A stretch of 64,000 bases of DNA, taken from assembly GCF_029870595.1 (NCBI RefSeq), contig NZ_JAPDIR010000003.1:1-64000 (forward strand), in the 5' to 3' direction. Source of the DNA: Sphingomonas sp. CBMAI 2297 (GTDB lineage: Bacteria; Pseudomonadota; Alphaproteobacteria; Sphingomonadales; Sphingomonadaceae). The position numbers were made by a program, and so were the translations under genes. Positions 1 through 8,350 of the stretch are shown here, piece after piece. The notes under the pieces were generated by a model. It ran no database searches, was not told where the DNA came from, and saw only the letters and a program-made list of their open reading frames with translations. How positions within the stretch are numbered: position 1 is the first letter of the stretch; every line of letters starts with the position of its first letter.

Positions 1-43
1 CTTCTTCGCCGGTCACTATCTCGACGAGTTCGCCGAAGCCCAT
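1..43 (-). CDS. Possible coding frame cut by the left edge
   Basis: Reading leftwards from an ATG at 43 gives a short frame that stays open to the window edge and has the G/C third positions expected here (it begins MGFGELVEIV). It lies in a different frame from the secreted Pro-rich protein whose stop is at 16, and overlaps it by 28 bases. No convincing ribosome binding site precedes the ATG. It is either the start of a downstream gene or the true continuation of the Pro-rich protein after a frameshift. Too little sequence is present to name a family. Confidence 0.25.
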   Translation of the reverse strand, partial: MGFGELVEIVTGEE

Positions 44-288
44 GGCCGGGCGCTGGTGGTCCGCCAGGCGGAGGGCGCGGGACCGATGCTGAAACGTTCG
101 GGGATCACGCCGGGCAGCTGCTGCTGCGGCCGGACGCTTGGCGGCGGGGTGATGATTGGAGCGCGGCCCGGGCTCGGGGCCGGGGCCGGGGCCGGGGCGT
201 CCTGCGCATGCGCGAGCGGCGCGGCCAGCGCCGCCGCCGCGGCGAGGCCGCACAGCAACCCGGTCCTGAGCCTCCCTGCGTTCACCAT
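16..288 (-). CDS. Small secreted Ala/Pro-rich protein, possibly frameshifted
   Basis: A 90-residue frame with a typical signal peptide: MVNAGR, a hydrophobic Ala/Leu core, then an AHA-QD cleavage site near residue 28. A Pro/Ala-rich linker follows. The start at 288 is chosen because a GGAGG sequence lies about 11 bases upstream; the frame continues upstream without a better start. The last ~18 residues (from PSAWRTT) have less natural codons than the alternative frame at the left edge, so the natural protein may be longer and interrupted by an indel. No domain is recognised; function unknown. It is divergent from the acyltransferase gene. Confidence 0.5.
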   Translation of the reverse strand: MVNAGRLRTGLLCGLAAAAALAAPLAHAQDAPAPAPAPSPGRAPIITPPPSVRPQQQLPGVIPERFSIGPAPSAWRTTSARPWASANSSR

Positions 289-410
289 GATTTTCTGGCC
301 CTCCAAAGATGAACGCCAGCTGCACGCCGCGCCCCGTTCGCCGCAGGACAGGGGCGGATTGTCCCTGCCGGTTCCGTCCCTTACAGGGCGAACGATCTGG
401 GGAGACATTG

Positions 411-2411
411 GTGGCAGGCGAACGAACGGGGCAAGGCCCCGGCTATATTCCGGCGATCGACGGGCTGCGCGCCATCGCCGTCACCTCGGTGATCCTCTTC
501 CACCTCTGGCCCTGGGCCCTGCCCGGCGGCTTCACGGGCGTGGACATCTTCTTCGTCATCTCGGGCTTCGTGGTGACGGGCTCGCTGCTCGGCCGCGAGT
601 TCGCCAGCTTCAGGCAGCTCACCGCCTGGTTCTACGCGCGCCGCCTGATGCGGATCATGCCCGCGCTGATCGCGATGCTGCTGGCCACCCTGTTGGCCGC
701 GCAGCTCTTCATCCCCGATGCCTGGCTGAGCAACAGCCTCGCCCAGGTGGCACGCTTCGCCTTTTTCGGGCTCAGCAACATCGTGCTGGCGACCGACACC
801 GACAGCTATTTCGGCCCGCAGGCAGCCTATAACCCCTTCACGCACAGCTGGTCGCTCGGCGTGGAGGAGCAATTCTACCTGCTCTTTCCGTTCATCCTTT
901 GGTGGCATCACCAGCTCCAGGCCGGGGCGAAGGCGGTGCGGCTGGTGGCCATCCTCTCCGGCCTTTCGCTGCTGCTCTGCGCGGTACTGGCCCTGTTCGC
1001 GAACAAATTCGCCTTCTACCTGATCTTTCCGCGCTTCTGGGAACTGGGCGCGGGCATGCTGCTCTGCCTGACCCGCGCGCGCTGGCAGCCCTGGGCCGCG
1101 GGCAAGGCGTGGCTGGCACCGCTGGGCGCGCTGGCGATCGCGGCCGGCTTCGCCCTGCCCGAGGGCCCGTTCTTCCCCTTCCCCGGCGCGCTGCTGCCGG
1201 TCGCCGGCACCGCGCTCGTCATCATGGCGATCCTGGGCGGCACGGCGCCCCGCGCGCTCGGCGGCCGCCCGATGGTGACGGTGGGGCTGCTCTCCTACTC
1301 GCTCTATCTCTGGCATTGGCCGGTGTTCGTGCTGTTCCGCTGGACCGTCGGCCTGCACGCGCTGAAGCTCCAGCTCGCCGCGCTGGCCATCGCGGTGACG
1401 CTGGCGATCCTCTCTTATTTCCTGGTCGAGAAGCCGTTGCGCGCGAGCCGCCGGCTGGACGGCTGGCCGCGCGGGCGCGTCGTCACGGCGGCGCTGGCTG
1501 CAGTGCTGGCCGCCGCGCTCGGCGGACAGTTGCTGATCGCCGCGCACAACCGCATCACGCTCAGCGTCACCCGCGATCGCTTTGCCTGGTATGCCGAGCC
1601 CGGCCGCCCGCTGCCGCTCGACCTCACCGGCTGCACGCCGATCGACGGCGAGGAGCGGCTGGCAGGCGGCAAGGTGACGCTATGGTCGCCGCGCTGCACC
1701 CGGCCGGGAAGCTTCACTCTGTTCGTGCCCGCGGACTCGCACGGCCTGGCCTATGCCCCCGCGCTGCGCCGGCTCGTCGCCGAGACCGGCGCGAGCGTGC
1801 GGCTCTATTTCCGGCCCGCCTGCCCCTATCTCAAGCTGATCCTGAGCCACGCCGCCCGACCGCGCTGCGCCGGCTGGTACGCGGCGGTGGAGCGCGACAT
1901 CGCGAGCCGTTCGCGCCCGGGCGACGTGGTGTTCCTGCCGGGACTGCGCGTCACGCGCCTAGCCAACCAGTTCGAGAAGGACCGCGACCTGGCCGGCCGG
2001 CACGACGACAGGGTTTCCGCCGCGGCGCTCGCCGAGGCCCAGGAAATCACCCGGCGTCTCGCGGCCAGGGGGGCGCGGCTGGTGCTGGAAGCGCCCAAGC
2101 CGGTCTTCCCCAGCCCGGTCTTCCGCTGCACCGACTGGTTCAATCGCACCAATCCCGCCTGTCACGGGCTCACCATCGGGCGCGAGACCATGCTCGAGCG
2201 CCGCCGCGATGTGATGCGCGCGATGAGCGTGCTGGCCGCCGGCCAGCGCAGCACGATCCTCTGGGATCCGTTGCCGATCTTCTGCCCCGGCCGGACCTGC
2301 GAGGCGGTGCCGGGCGGCCGCCCGCTCTTCTTCGACGGCGACCATCCGAGCGGGCTCGGCAACGACCTGATCTATGCCGATCTGAAGCGGACGATCCTGG
2401 GCGTGCGGTAA
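411..2411 (+). CDS. Membrane O-acyltransferase (acyltransferase 3 family) with C-terminal SGNH domain
   Basis: The protein has 666 residues. The N-terminal half is a multi-pass acyltransferase-3 (OafA/YrhL-like) domain: IDGLRAIAV near residue 16, the DIFFVISGFV motif, and HSWSLGVEEQFYLLFP. The C-terminal third resembles an SGNH hydrolase domain, with PADSHG (Ser block) and a late FFDGDHPS (Asp-x-x-His block). This architecture is known for enzymes that transfer acetyl groups to cell-surface glycans at the inner membrane; the acceptor cannot be read from sequence. GTG at 411 is preferred because GGGGAG lies six bases upstream; TTG at 408 is an alternative. The gene stands alone and converges on the M16 pair, with a hairpin between them. 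Confidence 0.85.
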   Translation: MAGERTGQGPGYIPAIDGLRAIAVTSVILFHLWPWALPGGFTGVDIFFVISGFVVTGSLLGREFASFRQLTAWFYARRLMRIMPALIAMLLATLLAAQLFIPDAWLSNSLAQVARFAFFGLSNIVLATDTDSYFGPQAAYNPFTHSWSLGVEEQFYLLFPFILWWHHQLQAGAKAVRLVAILSGLSLLLCAVLALFANKFAFYLIFPRFWELGAGMLLCLTRARWQPWAAGKAWLAPLGALAIAAGFALPEGPFFPFPGALLPVAGTALVIMAILGGTAPRALGGRPMVTVGLLSYSLYLWHWPVFVLFRWTVGLHALKLQLAALAIAVTLAILSYFLVEKPLRASRRLDGWPRGRVVTAALAAVLAAALGGQLLIAAHNRITLSVTRDRFAWYAEPGRPLPLDLTGCTPIDGEERLAGGKVTLWSPRCTRPGSFTLFVPADSHGLAYAPALRRLVAETGASVRLYFRPACPYLKLILSHAARPRCAGWYAAVERDIASRSRPGDVVFLPGLRVTRLANQFEKDRDLAGRHDDRVSAAALAEAQEITRRLAARGARLVLEAPKPVFPSPVFRCTDWFNRTNPACHGLTIGRETMLERRRDVMRAMSVLAAGQRSTILWDPLPIFCPGRTCEAVPGGRPLFFDGDHPSGLGNDLIYADLKRTILGVR

Positions 2412-2418
2412 TTGGACT

Positions 2419-2439
2419 CCCCTCCCTGGCAGGGAGGGG
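2419..2439. terminator. Convergent hairpin between acyltransferase and M16 genes
   Basis: CCCCTCCCT and AGGGAGGGG form a perfect 9-bp stem with a GGC loop, exactly between two convergent stop codons (2411 and 2447). There is no clear T-run on either side, so it may act as a bidirectional transcript end or an mRNA-stabilising hairpin rather than a classical intrinsic terminator. Confidence 0.5.
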
Positions 2440-2446
2440 AAGCGTG

Positions 2447-3859
2447 CTAGGGCACCGTCACCGTGGTCATCGGCAGGTTCGCCAGCTCGGGCTGGGCCTT
2501 GAGCTGAGGCACGACCGTCTTGAGATCGCCGACCACCACCAGGGTGAGCTTGCCCAGCGGATAGCCGGCATTGGCCGACGCCATCATCTGCTCCGGGGTC
2601 ACCGCCAGCACCGCGGGGACATAGCGCTCCGTCCAGTCGCCCGGCAGGCCGAGCAGGTCGCGCGTCGCCAGCGTGCCGACCACTGCGCCCGAGGTCGAGT
2701 TCGAGATCGCGAACAGGCCGGCCAGATAGGTGCGGATGCCCTTGGCCTCCTCGGCCGGCACCGGTTCGGTCTGCATCCGGCGGATCTCCTTGAAGACCTC
2801 CTTCAGCGAGTCGCCGGTATGCTCGGTGGTCACGTCCGCCTGGAAGGTCCACAGCGCCTGTTCGGGAGTGAATTCCACATCGGAATCGGGCGAATAGGTA
2901 TAGCCCTTGTCCTCGCGGATGTTGCGCGTGATCCGCGAGCTGAACGCGCCGCCGAGCAGCGCATTGGTCACGCGCTGCGGAATGTCCGCCTCGGTGCCCG
3001 CGCGGTTCGCGTCGAAGCTCAGGCGCAGCGTCGTCTGCGGCGCGCCGGGCCGGTCGACCAGCACGATCCGCGGGCCAGGCTGGTGCGGGCTTTGCAGCCC
3101 CACGGCGTCGGGGCCGGCCGCCCAGCCGGCAAACGCCTTGTCGATCGCCGCCTTCACCGCCGCCGCATCGAACCGGCCGGCGACGTAGAGATGCGCGCGC
3201 TTCGCCCCGAACTGGCCGGCATGGAAGGCCTTGACCTGCGCGATCGTATAGCCCTGGAGCTGCGCCGCGCTCGGGATGATGCGGCCATAGGGATGGTTCG
3301 CGCCATAGATGGTGCGGCCCAGCGCGACATCGGCCAGCGTGCCCGGCTGCGAAAGCGCGACCGAGAGCTGGCGGCCGAGATTGGCCTTCACCCGGGCAAG
3401 CTCGCTCGCCGGCAGCGTCGGCCGGATCGCCACGTCGCTCACCAGCGCGATCGCGGCCGGCGCATGTTCGGAAAGCACGTTCACACCGACCGAGGTCGAC
3501 TGCATGCCGGCGCTGACGGCAAGCTGCCCGCCCATCCCGGCCGCGGCGGCGGCGAGATCGGCGGCGGTCCTGCCTGCGGCGCCTTCCTTCATCAGCGCCC
3601 CGGTGACCTCGGAGAGCCACACGGCATCGCCTTCGTCGACCGCGCCGGCGCGCACGCGCAACGACACGACCGCCTTGGGCGCGATGCCATAGGGGATCAG
3701 CGTGACCTGCAGCCCGTTGGGCAGCGCATAGGTCTCGGTCGCCGGCAGCCGGAACGGCTTGGGATCGGCGATCGGGGGCGCCGGCGGGAAATTGTCCTGC
3801 GCCAGCGCCGGTGCGGCGGCCAGCACGGCCACGAATGCGAGGAGCGCGCGCTTCATCAC
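2447..3859 (-). CDS. M16 family peptidase-like protein lacking the zinc motif
   Basis: A 470-residue exported protein: MMKRALLAFVAVLAAAPALA is a signal peptide, followed by two M16 domains, and it includes the TALLGGAFSSR-like stretch (NALLGGAFSSRITRNI) typical of the C-terminal half. Where an active M16 enzyme carries HxxEH, this one reads WLSEVTGALM, so the zinc ligands are missing. In M16B heterodimers, one subunit is usually catalytic and the partner is inactive but shapes the chamber. That fits its position: it overlaps the catalytic-type M16 gene upstream by 4 bases (ATGA), implying translational coupling. It probably acts in the periplasm. The substrate is unknown. Confidence 0.88.
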   Translation of the reverse strand: MMKRALLAFVAVLAAAPALAQDNFPPAPPIADPKPFRLPATETYALPNGLQVTLIPYGIAPKAVVSLRVRAGAVDEGDAVWLSEVTGALMKEGAAGRTAADLAAAAAGMGGQLAVSAGMQSTSVGVNVLSEHAPAAIALVSDVAIRPTLPASELARVKANLGRQLSVALSQPGTLADVALGRTIYGANHPYGRIIPSAAQLQGYTIAQVKAFHAGQFGAKRAHLYVAGRFDAAAVKAAIDKAFAGWAAGPDAVGLQSPHQPGPRIVLVDRPGAPQTTLRLSFDANRAGTEADIPQRVTNALLGGAFSSRITRNIREDKGYTYSPDSDVEFTPEQALWTFQADVTTEHTGDSLKEVFKEIRRMQTEPVPAEEAKGIRTYLAGLFAISNSTSGAVVGTLATRDLLGLPGDWTERYVPAVLAVTPEQMMASANAGYPLGKLTLVVVGDLKTVVPQLKAQPELANLPMTTVTVP

Positions 3860-5244
3860 TTGCCTCCCTTGGGCTGGGCGCCAGGCTCGATGACATAGAC
3901 CGAGCGGTTGGTCTTGCGCAGATATTCCTGCGCGGTCTTCTGGATCAGCGCCGGCGTCACCTTGGCGAAGCCCTCCTCGATCCCGTTCACCGCGGCGGGA
4001 TCATTGTCGAACAGCGCATAGACGGCGAGCAGGTCGATCAGGCCGACCCGGCCGCCCCCGTCGATCGTGCCGTACAGCTCCGAGCGCATCTTGGTGCGCG
4101 CGCGCTGCAGCTCGGCGGCGCTGACCGGCTTGGCACGCAGCGCCTCGATCACTTCGTCCACCGCCTGGGTGATCTGCGCGGTCGAATGCGCCGTGTCGTG
4201 CGTGAAGCTGAAGCTCCACAGCATCGGCCCGCGATAGTTGAACATGTTGCCGAGATCGCCGTTGATCCCGCCCGAAAGCTCGCCGGCGATGCCAGTGTCG
4301 GAGACCAGCTTCTTGAACAACCGGCTGTCGTCGCCCTGGAGCAGGATCTGGTCGATCAGCCCCATCGCGTACCATTCGGGCGTGCCGCGCGCCGGCACGT
4401 GATAGCCCGCGGCATAGCCCGGTTTGGGCGCGAGCGCGTCGACCCGGCTCTTGAACTTCTCGGCAGTCTGGCGCGGCTCGGAGATGTCCGGCTGCTTGAC
4501 CGGCGCGGCCGAGGGGATGGGCGTGAAATACTTCTCCACCATCGCCCGGGTCGCGGCATAGTCGATATCGCCGGCGATCACGAGCACGGCGTTGTTCGGC
4601 CGGTAGAACTCCTTGGAGAAGGCCTGGGCGTCCGGCACCGTCGCCGCCTCGATCTCCTTGAGATCGCCGTAGAAATTATGGCTGTTATACCAGTTGACGT
4701 TCGCCAGCATCGGCAGGTCGATCCACGGCCAGGTGCTGTAGGGCTGGTTGAGGACGTTGACCTTCACTTCGTTGCCGACCACGCCCTGCTGGTTCTTCAG
4801 CACCACGTCGTCGATCACTGGATTGGCCATGCGATCGGCCTCGAGCCATAGCATCCGCTCGAGCGCACCCGAGGGGACGATCTCGAAATAATTGGTGAAG
4901 TCGAACCGGGTCGAGCCGTTGTTGATGCCGCCGGAATTGGTGATCGTCGTATCGAACACGCCCTTGGGCGCATGCTTCGATCCCTGGAACATCAGATGCT
5001 CGAACAGGTGCGCGAAGCCGGTGCGGTCCTTGGGCTCCACGCGGAAGCCGATGCCGTAATAGACGCCGACCGTCACCGTCGGCGCGATCGTGTCCCGCGT
5101 CAGCACCACCCGCAGCCCGTTGGGCAAGGTGAAATATTGCGTGTCGACGTGCAGCTTGTCCGCCGCCGCGGCGCCGGTCTGGGCATGCGCCGCCGCCGGG
5201 AGCGCCACCGCCGCAAGGGCAAGCGCCAGGCTCAAATGCTTCAT
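3856..5244 (-). CDS. M16 family zinc metallopeptidase, catalytic subunit
   Basis: A 462-residue periplasmic protein with the signal peptide MKHLSLALALAAVALPAAAHA. The inverted zinc motif HLFEH is at residues 79-83, and a third ligand candidate Glu159 lies 76 residues after it, the spacing known for this clan. The start at 5244 is chosen for an AGGGGG box nine bases upstream; the open frame extends 22 codons further without a good start. It is first in a two-gene operon with an inactive M16 partner, overlapping it by 4 bases. The likely role is degradation of peptides or small proteins in the periplasm. Confidence 0.92.
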   Translation of the reverse strand: MKHLSLALALAAVALPAAAHAQTGAAAADKLHVDTQYFTLPNGLRVVLTRDTIAPTVTVGVYYGIGFRVEPKDRTGFAHLFEHLMFQGSKHAPKGVFDTTITNSGGINNGSTRFDFTNYFEIVPSGALERMLWLEADRMANPVIDDVVLKNQQGVVGNEVKVNVLNQPYSTWPWIDLPMLANVNWYNSHNFYGDLKEIEAATVPDAQAFSKEFYRPNNAVLVIAGDIDYAATRAMVEKYFTPIPSAAPVKQPDISEPRQTAEKFKSRVDALAPKPGYAAGYHVPARGTPEWYAMGLIDQILLQGDDSRLFKKLVSDTGIAGELSGGINGDLGNMFNYRGPMLWSFSFTHDTAHSTAQITQAVDEVIEALRAKPVSAAELQRARTKMRSELYGTIDGGGRVGLIDLLAVYALFDNDPAAVNGIEEGFAKVTPALIQKTAQEYLRKTNRSVYVIEPGAQPKGGK

Positions 5245-5319
5245 CGTTCTGGACCCCCTGGGACTCGGGAACTGTATTGCAAGGTTAGTACGGCAATGGG
5301 CATCGGGCACAAGAGCGGA

Positions 5320-6204
5320 TCAGGCCAGCCAGTGCACCTTGCAGACCCAAAAGGACCGCATCGGCTTGCCCTGCGCGTCAAGCGCGGGCCGGAGCCGGGC
5401 GCGCTTCGAGATCGCGCGGCAGGTGATGTCGGCGAAATCGTCCGGATTGGTGCGCGCGAGCACATAGCAGCCCGCCACCTTACCCTCCGGGTCGACGTCG
5501 AGGCGGAACTGCACCAGCCCGTTATGCCCCTGGAACAGCGCGCCCGGGGGATAGTCGCCGGAATTGAGCCATCCCTGCGGCTCGGTGACGGGGGAGACGG
5601 GCCGCGTCGCCGCGGCCTGCTGGGCCGGGTCATAGCCCCAGCTCGTCACCAGGCTGTCCACGCACTTGCGCATCTCGGCGAACGGCTTGGCCAGCGAGCC
5701 GAATTCGAGCCGGACCGCCCGCTTGCCGCGAATGTCGAGCGTCACGCCGGTGACCCGCGCCTCCTGCTCGGGCGCCAGCGGCGGCGAGGCTTCCGCCGGC
5801 TCCCTGGTCCAGCCCTTGCTCCGCCAGCCATCGAGCCGCATCCCGCCGAAGAAGACCGCCTTGAGCTTGCCGACATTGCCCGAAAGCCCGTCGATCGCGA
5901 TCGGTTTCCCGCCAAGGCCGAAATCGGCCGTCCCCTCGACCTTCACGGCGTTCATCCCGAAACGGTCGCCGAACACCGACAGGTCGAAAGCATCGCCCGG
6001 CTCGTAGCGGACGAAGCGCACCACCACGCTCGACTTGCCCTCGCCCATCTGCGCGGCGAGGTTGCAGGCATCGCGACTATAGTCGACCAGCCATTTGCCT
6101 TGCCGCGTGAGCGTCTCCACCGGCTTCCCGTCAGCCGGCCCGGCCGCGAACGCCGGCGCGCCGGCACCGGCAAGCGCCAGGCAAAGAAACAATGTCCTGA
6201 TCAT
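5320..6204 (-). CDS. Secreted protein with C-terminal TonB-like domain
   Basis: The protein has 294 residues with a cleavable signal peptide (MIRTLFLCLALAGAGAPAFA). The last ~90 residues follow the TonB C-terminal pattern: LVQFRLDVDPEGKVAGC, a TC before RARLRPALDAQGKP, then a terminal strand. Unlike true TonB it lacks a Pro-rich spacer and a retained N-terminal anchor. The preceding ~180 residues are unassigned. The start at 6204 has a GGGGGGAAGG box just upstream. It follows no obvious partner. TonB itself or ExbB/ExbD are not in the window, so a direct energy-transduction role is doubtful. Confidence 0.7.
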   Translation of the reverse strand: MIRTLFLCLALAGAGAPAFAAGPADGKPVETLTRQGKWLVDYSRDACNLAAQMGEGKSSVVVRFVRYEPGDAFDLSVFGDRFGMNAVKVEGTADFGLGGKPIAIDGLSGNVGKLKAVFFGGMRLDGWRSKGWTREPAEASPPLAPEQEARVTGVTLDIRGKRAVRLEFGSLAKPFAEMRKCVDSLVTSWGYDPAQQAAATRPVSPVTEPQGWLNSGDYPPGALFQGHNGLVQFRLDVDPEGKVAGCYVLARTNPDDFADITCRAISKRARLRPALDAQGKPMRSFWVCKVHWLA

Positions 6205-6292
6205 CGACCTTCCCCCCGAATTGCCGGGCATTGATCTCAGCCACATGTGTCCGGAGCGTTACGGCCGCCCGTAACGCTCCGGTCCGGTTCGA

Positions 6293-8236
6293 TTATTTCT
6301 GCACGTTCGCCGACTGGTCGAGCGGCACCACCGGCAGCAGCACGCTGCTCGACTGGGCGCCGCCATACATCAGCGTCACCGTCGCCTTCTGATAGTCCCC
6401 GGGCTTGGCGAAGAAGATGTTCGGCACGAACTTCTGCGGGTTGCGATCATAGACCGGGAACAGGCTCGACTGGACCTGCACCATGATCCGGTGGCCCGGC
6501 TGGAACACATGGTTCACCGTCGGCAGGCGGAACTTGTATTCCTGGACCTTGTTCGCCGGGATCGCGGTCGGATGCTCGAACGAGTCGCGATAGCGGCCGC
6601 GGAAGATGTCCATCGCGATCGGGAGCTGGAACCCGCCCATCTCCTTCTTGGTGACATAGTCGTCGGGATAGACGTCGATCACCTTGACCACGAAGTCGCC
6701 ATCGGTGCCCGTGGTCTTGGCGAAGATGTCCGCCAGCGGCGCGCCCGAGACGCGGACCGGCGCGGTGAGCGGCTCGGTCATGTAGGTCATCACGTCGGGC
6801 CGCCCGTCGACGAAGCGCTGGTCGGTGACGAGATAGGTCGACCAGCGGCCGTCCTGGAAGTTCACCGGACGCGGCAAATGCGGCACCGGCTTGGCCGGAT
6901 CGGAGACATAGGAATCCGAGCCGGCGCCCGGCTTGTCAAAGCCCAGCCCCTCGGCCGGCTTGAGATAGATCGGCGTCAGCCTGGTGCCGCAGCCGTCGTC
7001 ACAGGCCAGCGGCCATTTGCTCAGATAGTCCCAGCGATTTTCGCCGGTATTGTAGAAGCTCGCCTTGGCCGGAGTGAAAGGCGGCGCGCCGTCCTTCAGA
7101 TAGGCGTTGAAGAACGGGAGCAGGATGTCGCGGCGCGCCTGGAGCGCGGTGTCGCCCTCGAAGGCGAGCTGGCCGAGCGTCGAGCCGTTATAGTTGAAGC
7201 CCGAATGGCGCCACGGGCCCATCAGCAGGAAGTTCTTGTCGGCCTGCGGCGTCTTCTGCAGCGCTTCCCAGGCATGGATCGCGCCGTACATGTCCTCATG
7301 ATCCCAGATGCCCTGCTCCCAGAGCGTCGGGATGTTCGAGGGGTTCGCGGCGAGCAGCTTGTCGAGCGCCTGGCCCTGCCAGAAGGCGTCATAGGCCACG
7401 TGCTGGCTCATCTTGTTCCAGGCGGGCAGCTGGTCATAGCCGAACTGCTTGGCCCAGTCGCCCGCGCTGCCCACACGGCGGAACGTATCGTAATCGTCCC
7501 AGTCCGGGCGCGGCGGCGCCTTGCCGGCGCCCTTGTAGCCGGTCTGGGCGCCGATCCAGCCGATGTTCGCCAGGCGGAAGGCGCCGTGGTGGAACCAGTC
7601 GTCGCCCATCCAGCCGTCGATCATCGGGCTCTCGGGGGCGGCGACCTTGAGCGCGGGGTGCGGGCCCATCAGCGCCATCACCACCGTGAAGCCCTCATAG
7701 GAGGAGCCGAGCATGCCGACCTTGCCGTTGGTCTCCGGCACGTTCTTCACCATCCAGTCGATCGAGTCATAGGCGTCGGTGATGTGATCGACCTTGGTGG
7801 GGTTGAGCGGGCCGACCGGCGGGCGGGTGATCACATAGTCGCCCTCCGACTTGTACTTGCCGCGAATGTCCTGGAACACGCGGATATAGCCCGCCTTGAC
7901 GAACACCTCGTCGCCTTCGGGCAGGGTGTTGATCATCTTGCCGCTCTCGGTGCGGACGACACGGCCGGCGGCGTTGTAGGGCGTGCGGGTGAACAGGATC
8001 GGGGCGTTCTTCGCGCCCTTCGGGATGATCATCACCGTGTAGAGCTTCACCCCGTCGCGCATCGGGATCATCACTTCGCGCTTGATGTAATCGGCCGGCA
8101 GCGCGGGCGGATTGAAGTTGGCGGGGATGTCGTTGAAGGCCGGCGCCGCCCCCGGCGCGGGGCTTTCCTGCGCCTGGGCGGCGGCGGTGGCGAGGAGGGC
8201 GGTTCCAGCGGCGAGCGCGAGCAGCGACTTCTTCAT
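6293..8236 (-). CDS. CocE/NonD family alpha/beta hydrolase (S15-like acyl esterase)
   Basis: A 647-residue protein, signal peptide cleaved after ALLATAAAQA. The nucleophile motif GSSYEG is at 177-182 (Ser179). The acid region GIWDHED and the histidine in GPWRHSG complete the expected triad. The C-terminal third is the jelly-roll domain of the X-Pro dipeptidyl-peptidase C-terminal type (HRIMVQVQSSLFPVYDRNPQ). Relatives include glutaryl-7-ACA acylase and alpha-amino-acid ester hydrolase, which act in the periplasm on acyl-amide or ester bonds; the real substrate cannot be told. It is a single gene. Confidence 0.9.
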   Translation of the reverse strand: MKKSLLALAAGTALLATAAAQAQESPAPGAAPAFNDIPANFNPPALPADYIKREVMIPMRDGVKLYTVMIIPKGAKNAPILFTRTPYNAAGRVVRTESGKMINTLPEGDEVFVKAGYIRVFQDIRGKYKSEGDYVITRPPVGPLNPTKVDHITDAYDSIDWMVKNVPETNGKVGMLGSSYEGFTVVMALMGPHPALKVAAPESPMIDGWMGDDWFHHGAFRLANIGWIGAQTGYKGAGKAPPRPDWDDYDTFRRVGSAGDWAKQFGYDQLPAWNKMSQHVAYDAFWQGQALDKLLAANPSNIPTLWEQGIWDHEDMYGAIHAWEALQKTPQADKNFLLMGPWRHSGFNYNGSTLGQLAFEGDTALQARRDILLPFFNAYLKDGAPPFTPAKASFYNTGENRWDYLSKWPLACDDGCGTRLTPIYLKPAEGLGFDKPGAGSDSYVSDPAKPVPHLPRPVNFQDGRWSTYLVTDQRFVDGRPDVMTYMTEPLTAPVRVSGAPLADIFAKTTGTDGDFVVKVIDVYPDDYVTKKEMGGFQLPIAMDIFRGRYRDSFEHPTAIPANKVQEYKFRLPTVNHVFQPGHRIMVQVQSSLFPVYDRNPQKFVPNIFFAKPGDYQKATVTLMYGGAQSSSVLLPVVPLDQSANVQK

Positions 8237-8294
8237 GTGATGTTATCTCCCTGAGGATGGCGTTCGATAGGCCCAAAACCGCGTGCATGAAAAG

Positions 8295-8326
8295 AGCCCG
8301 CCCCTCCCTTTCGGAAGAAGCGGGCT
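8295..8326 (-). terminator. Intrinsic terminator after the anchored unknown protein
   Basis: On the minus strand AGCCCGC pairs with GCGGGCT around a 17-18 base loop and is followed by CTTTTC. It lies 25 bases past the stop at 8351. A second perfect hairpin, TCCCCGA-TGTT-TCGGGGA (8332-8349), sits between the stop codon and this terminator. Confidence 0.65.
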
Positions 8327-8350
8327 TCGATGTCCCCGATGTTTCGGGGA

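Noticed and set aside
899..3898. An open frame of ~1000 codons on the plus strand over the acyltransferase and M16 genes.
   Set aside because: Out of frame with the acyltransferase and antisense to the M16 gene; low-complexity translation.
5245..5319. A sigma-70 promoter for the M16 pair (TTGTGC and TACTAA).
   Set aside because: Both boxes are poor matches and alternatives fit equally well; not defensible.
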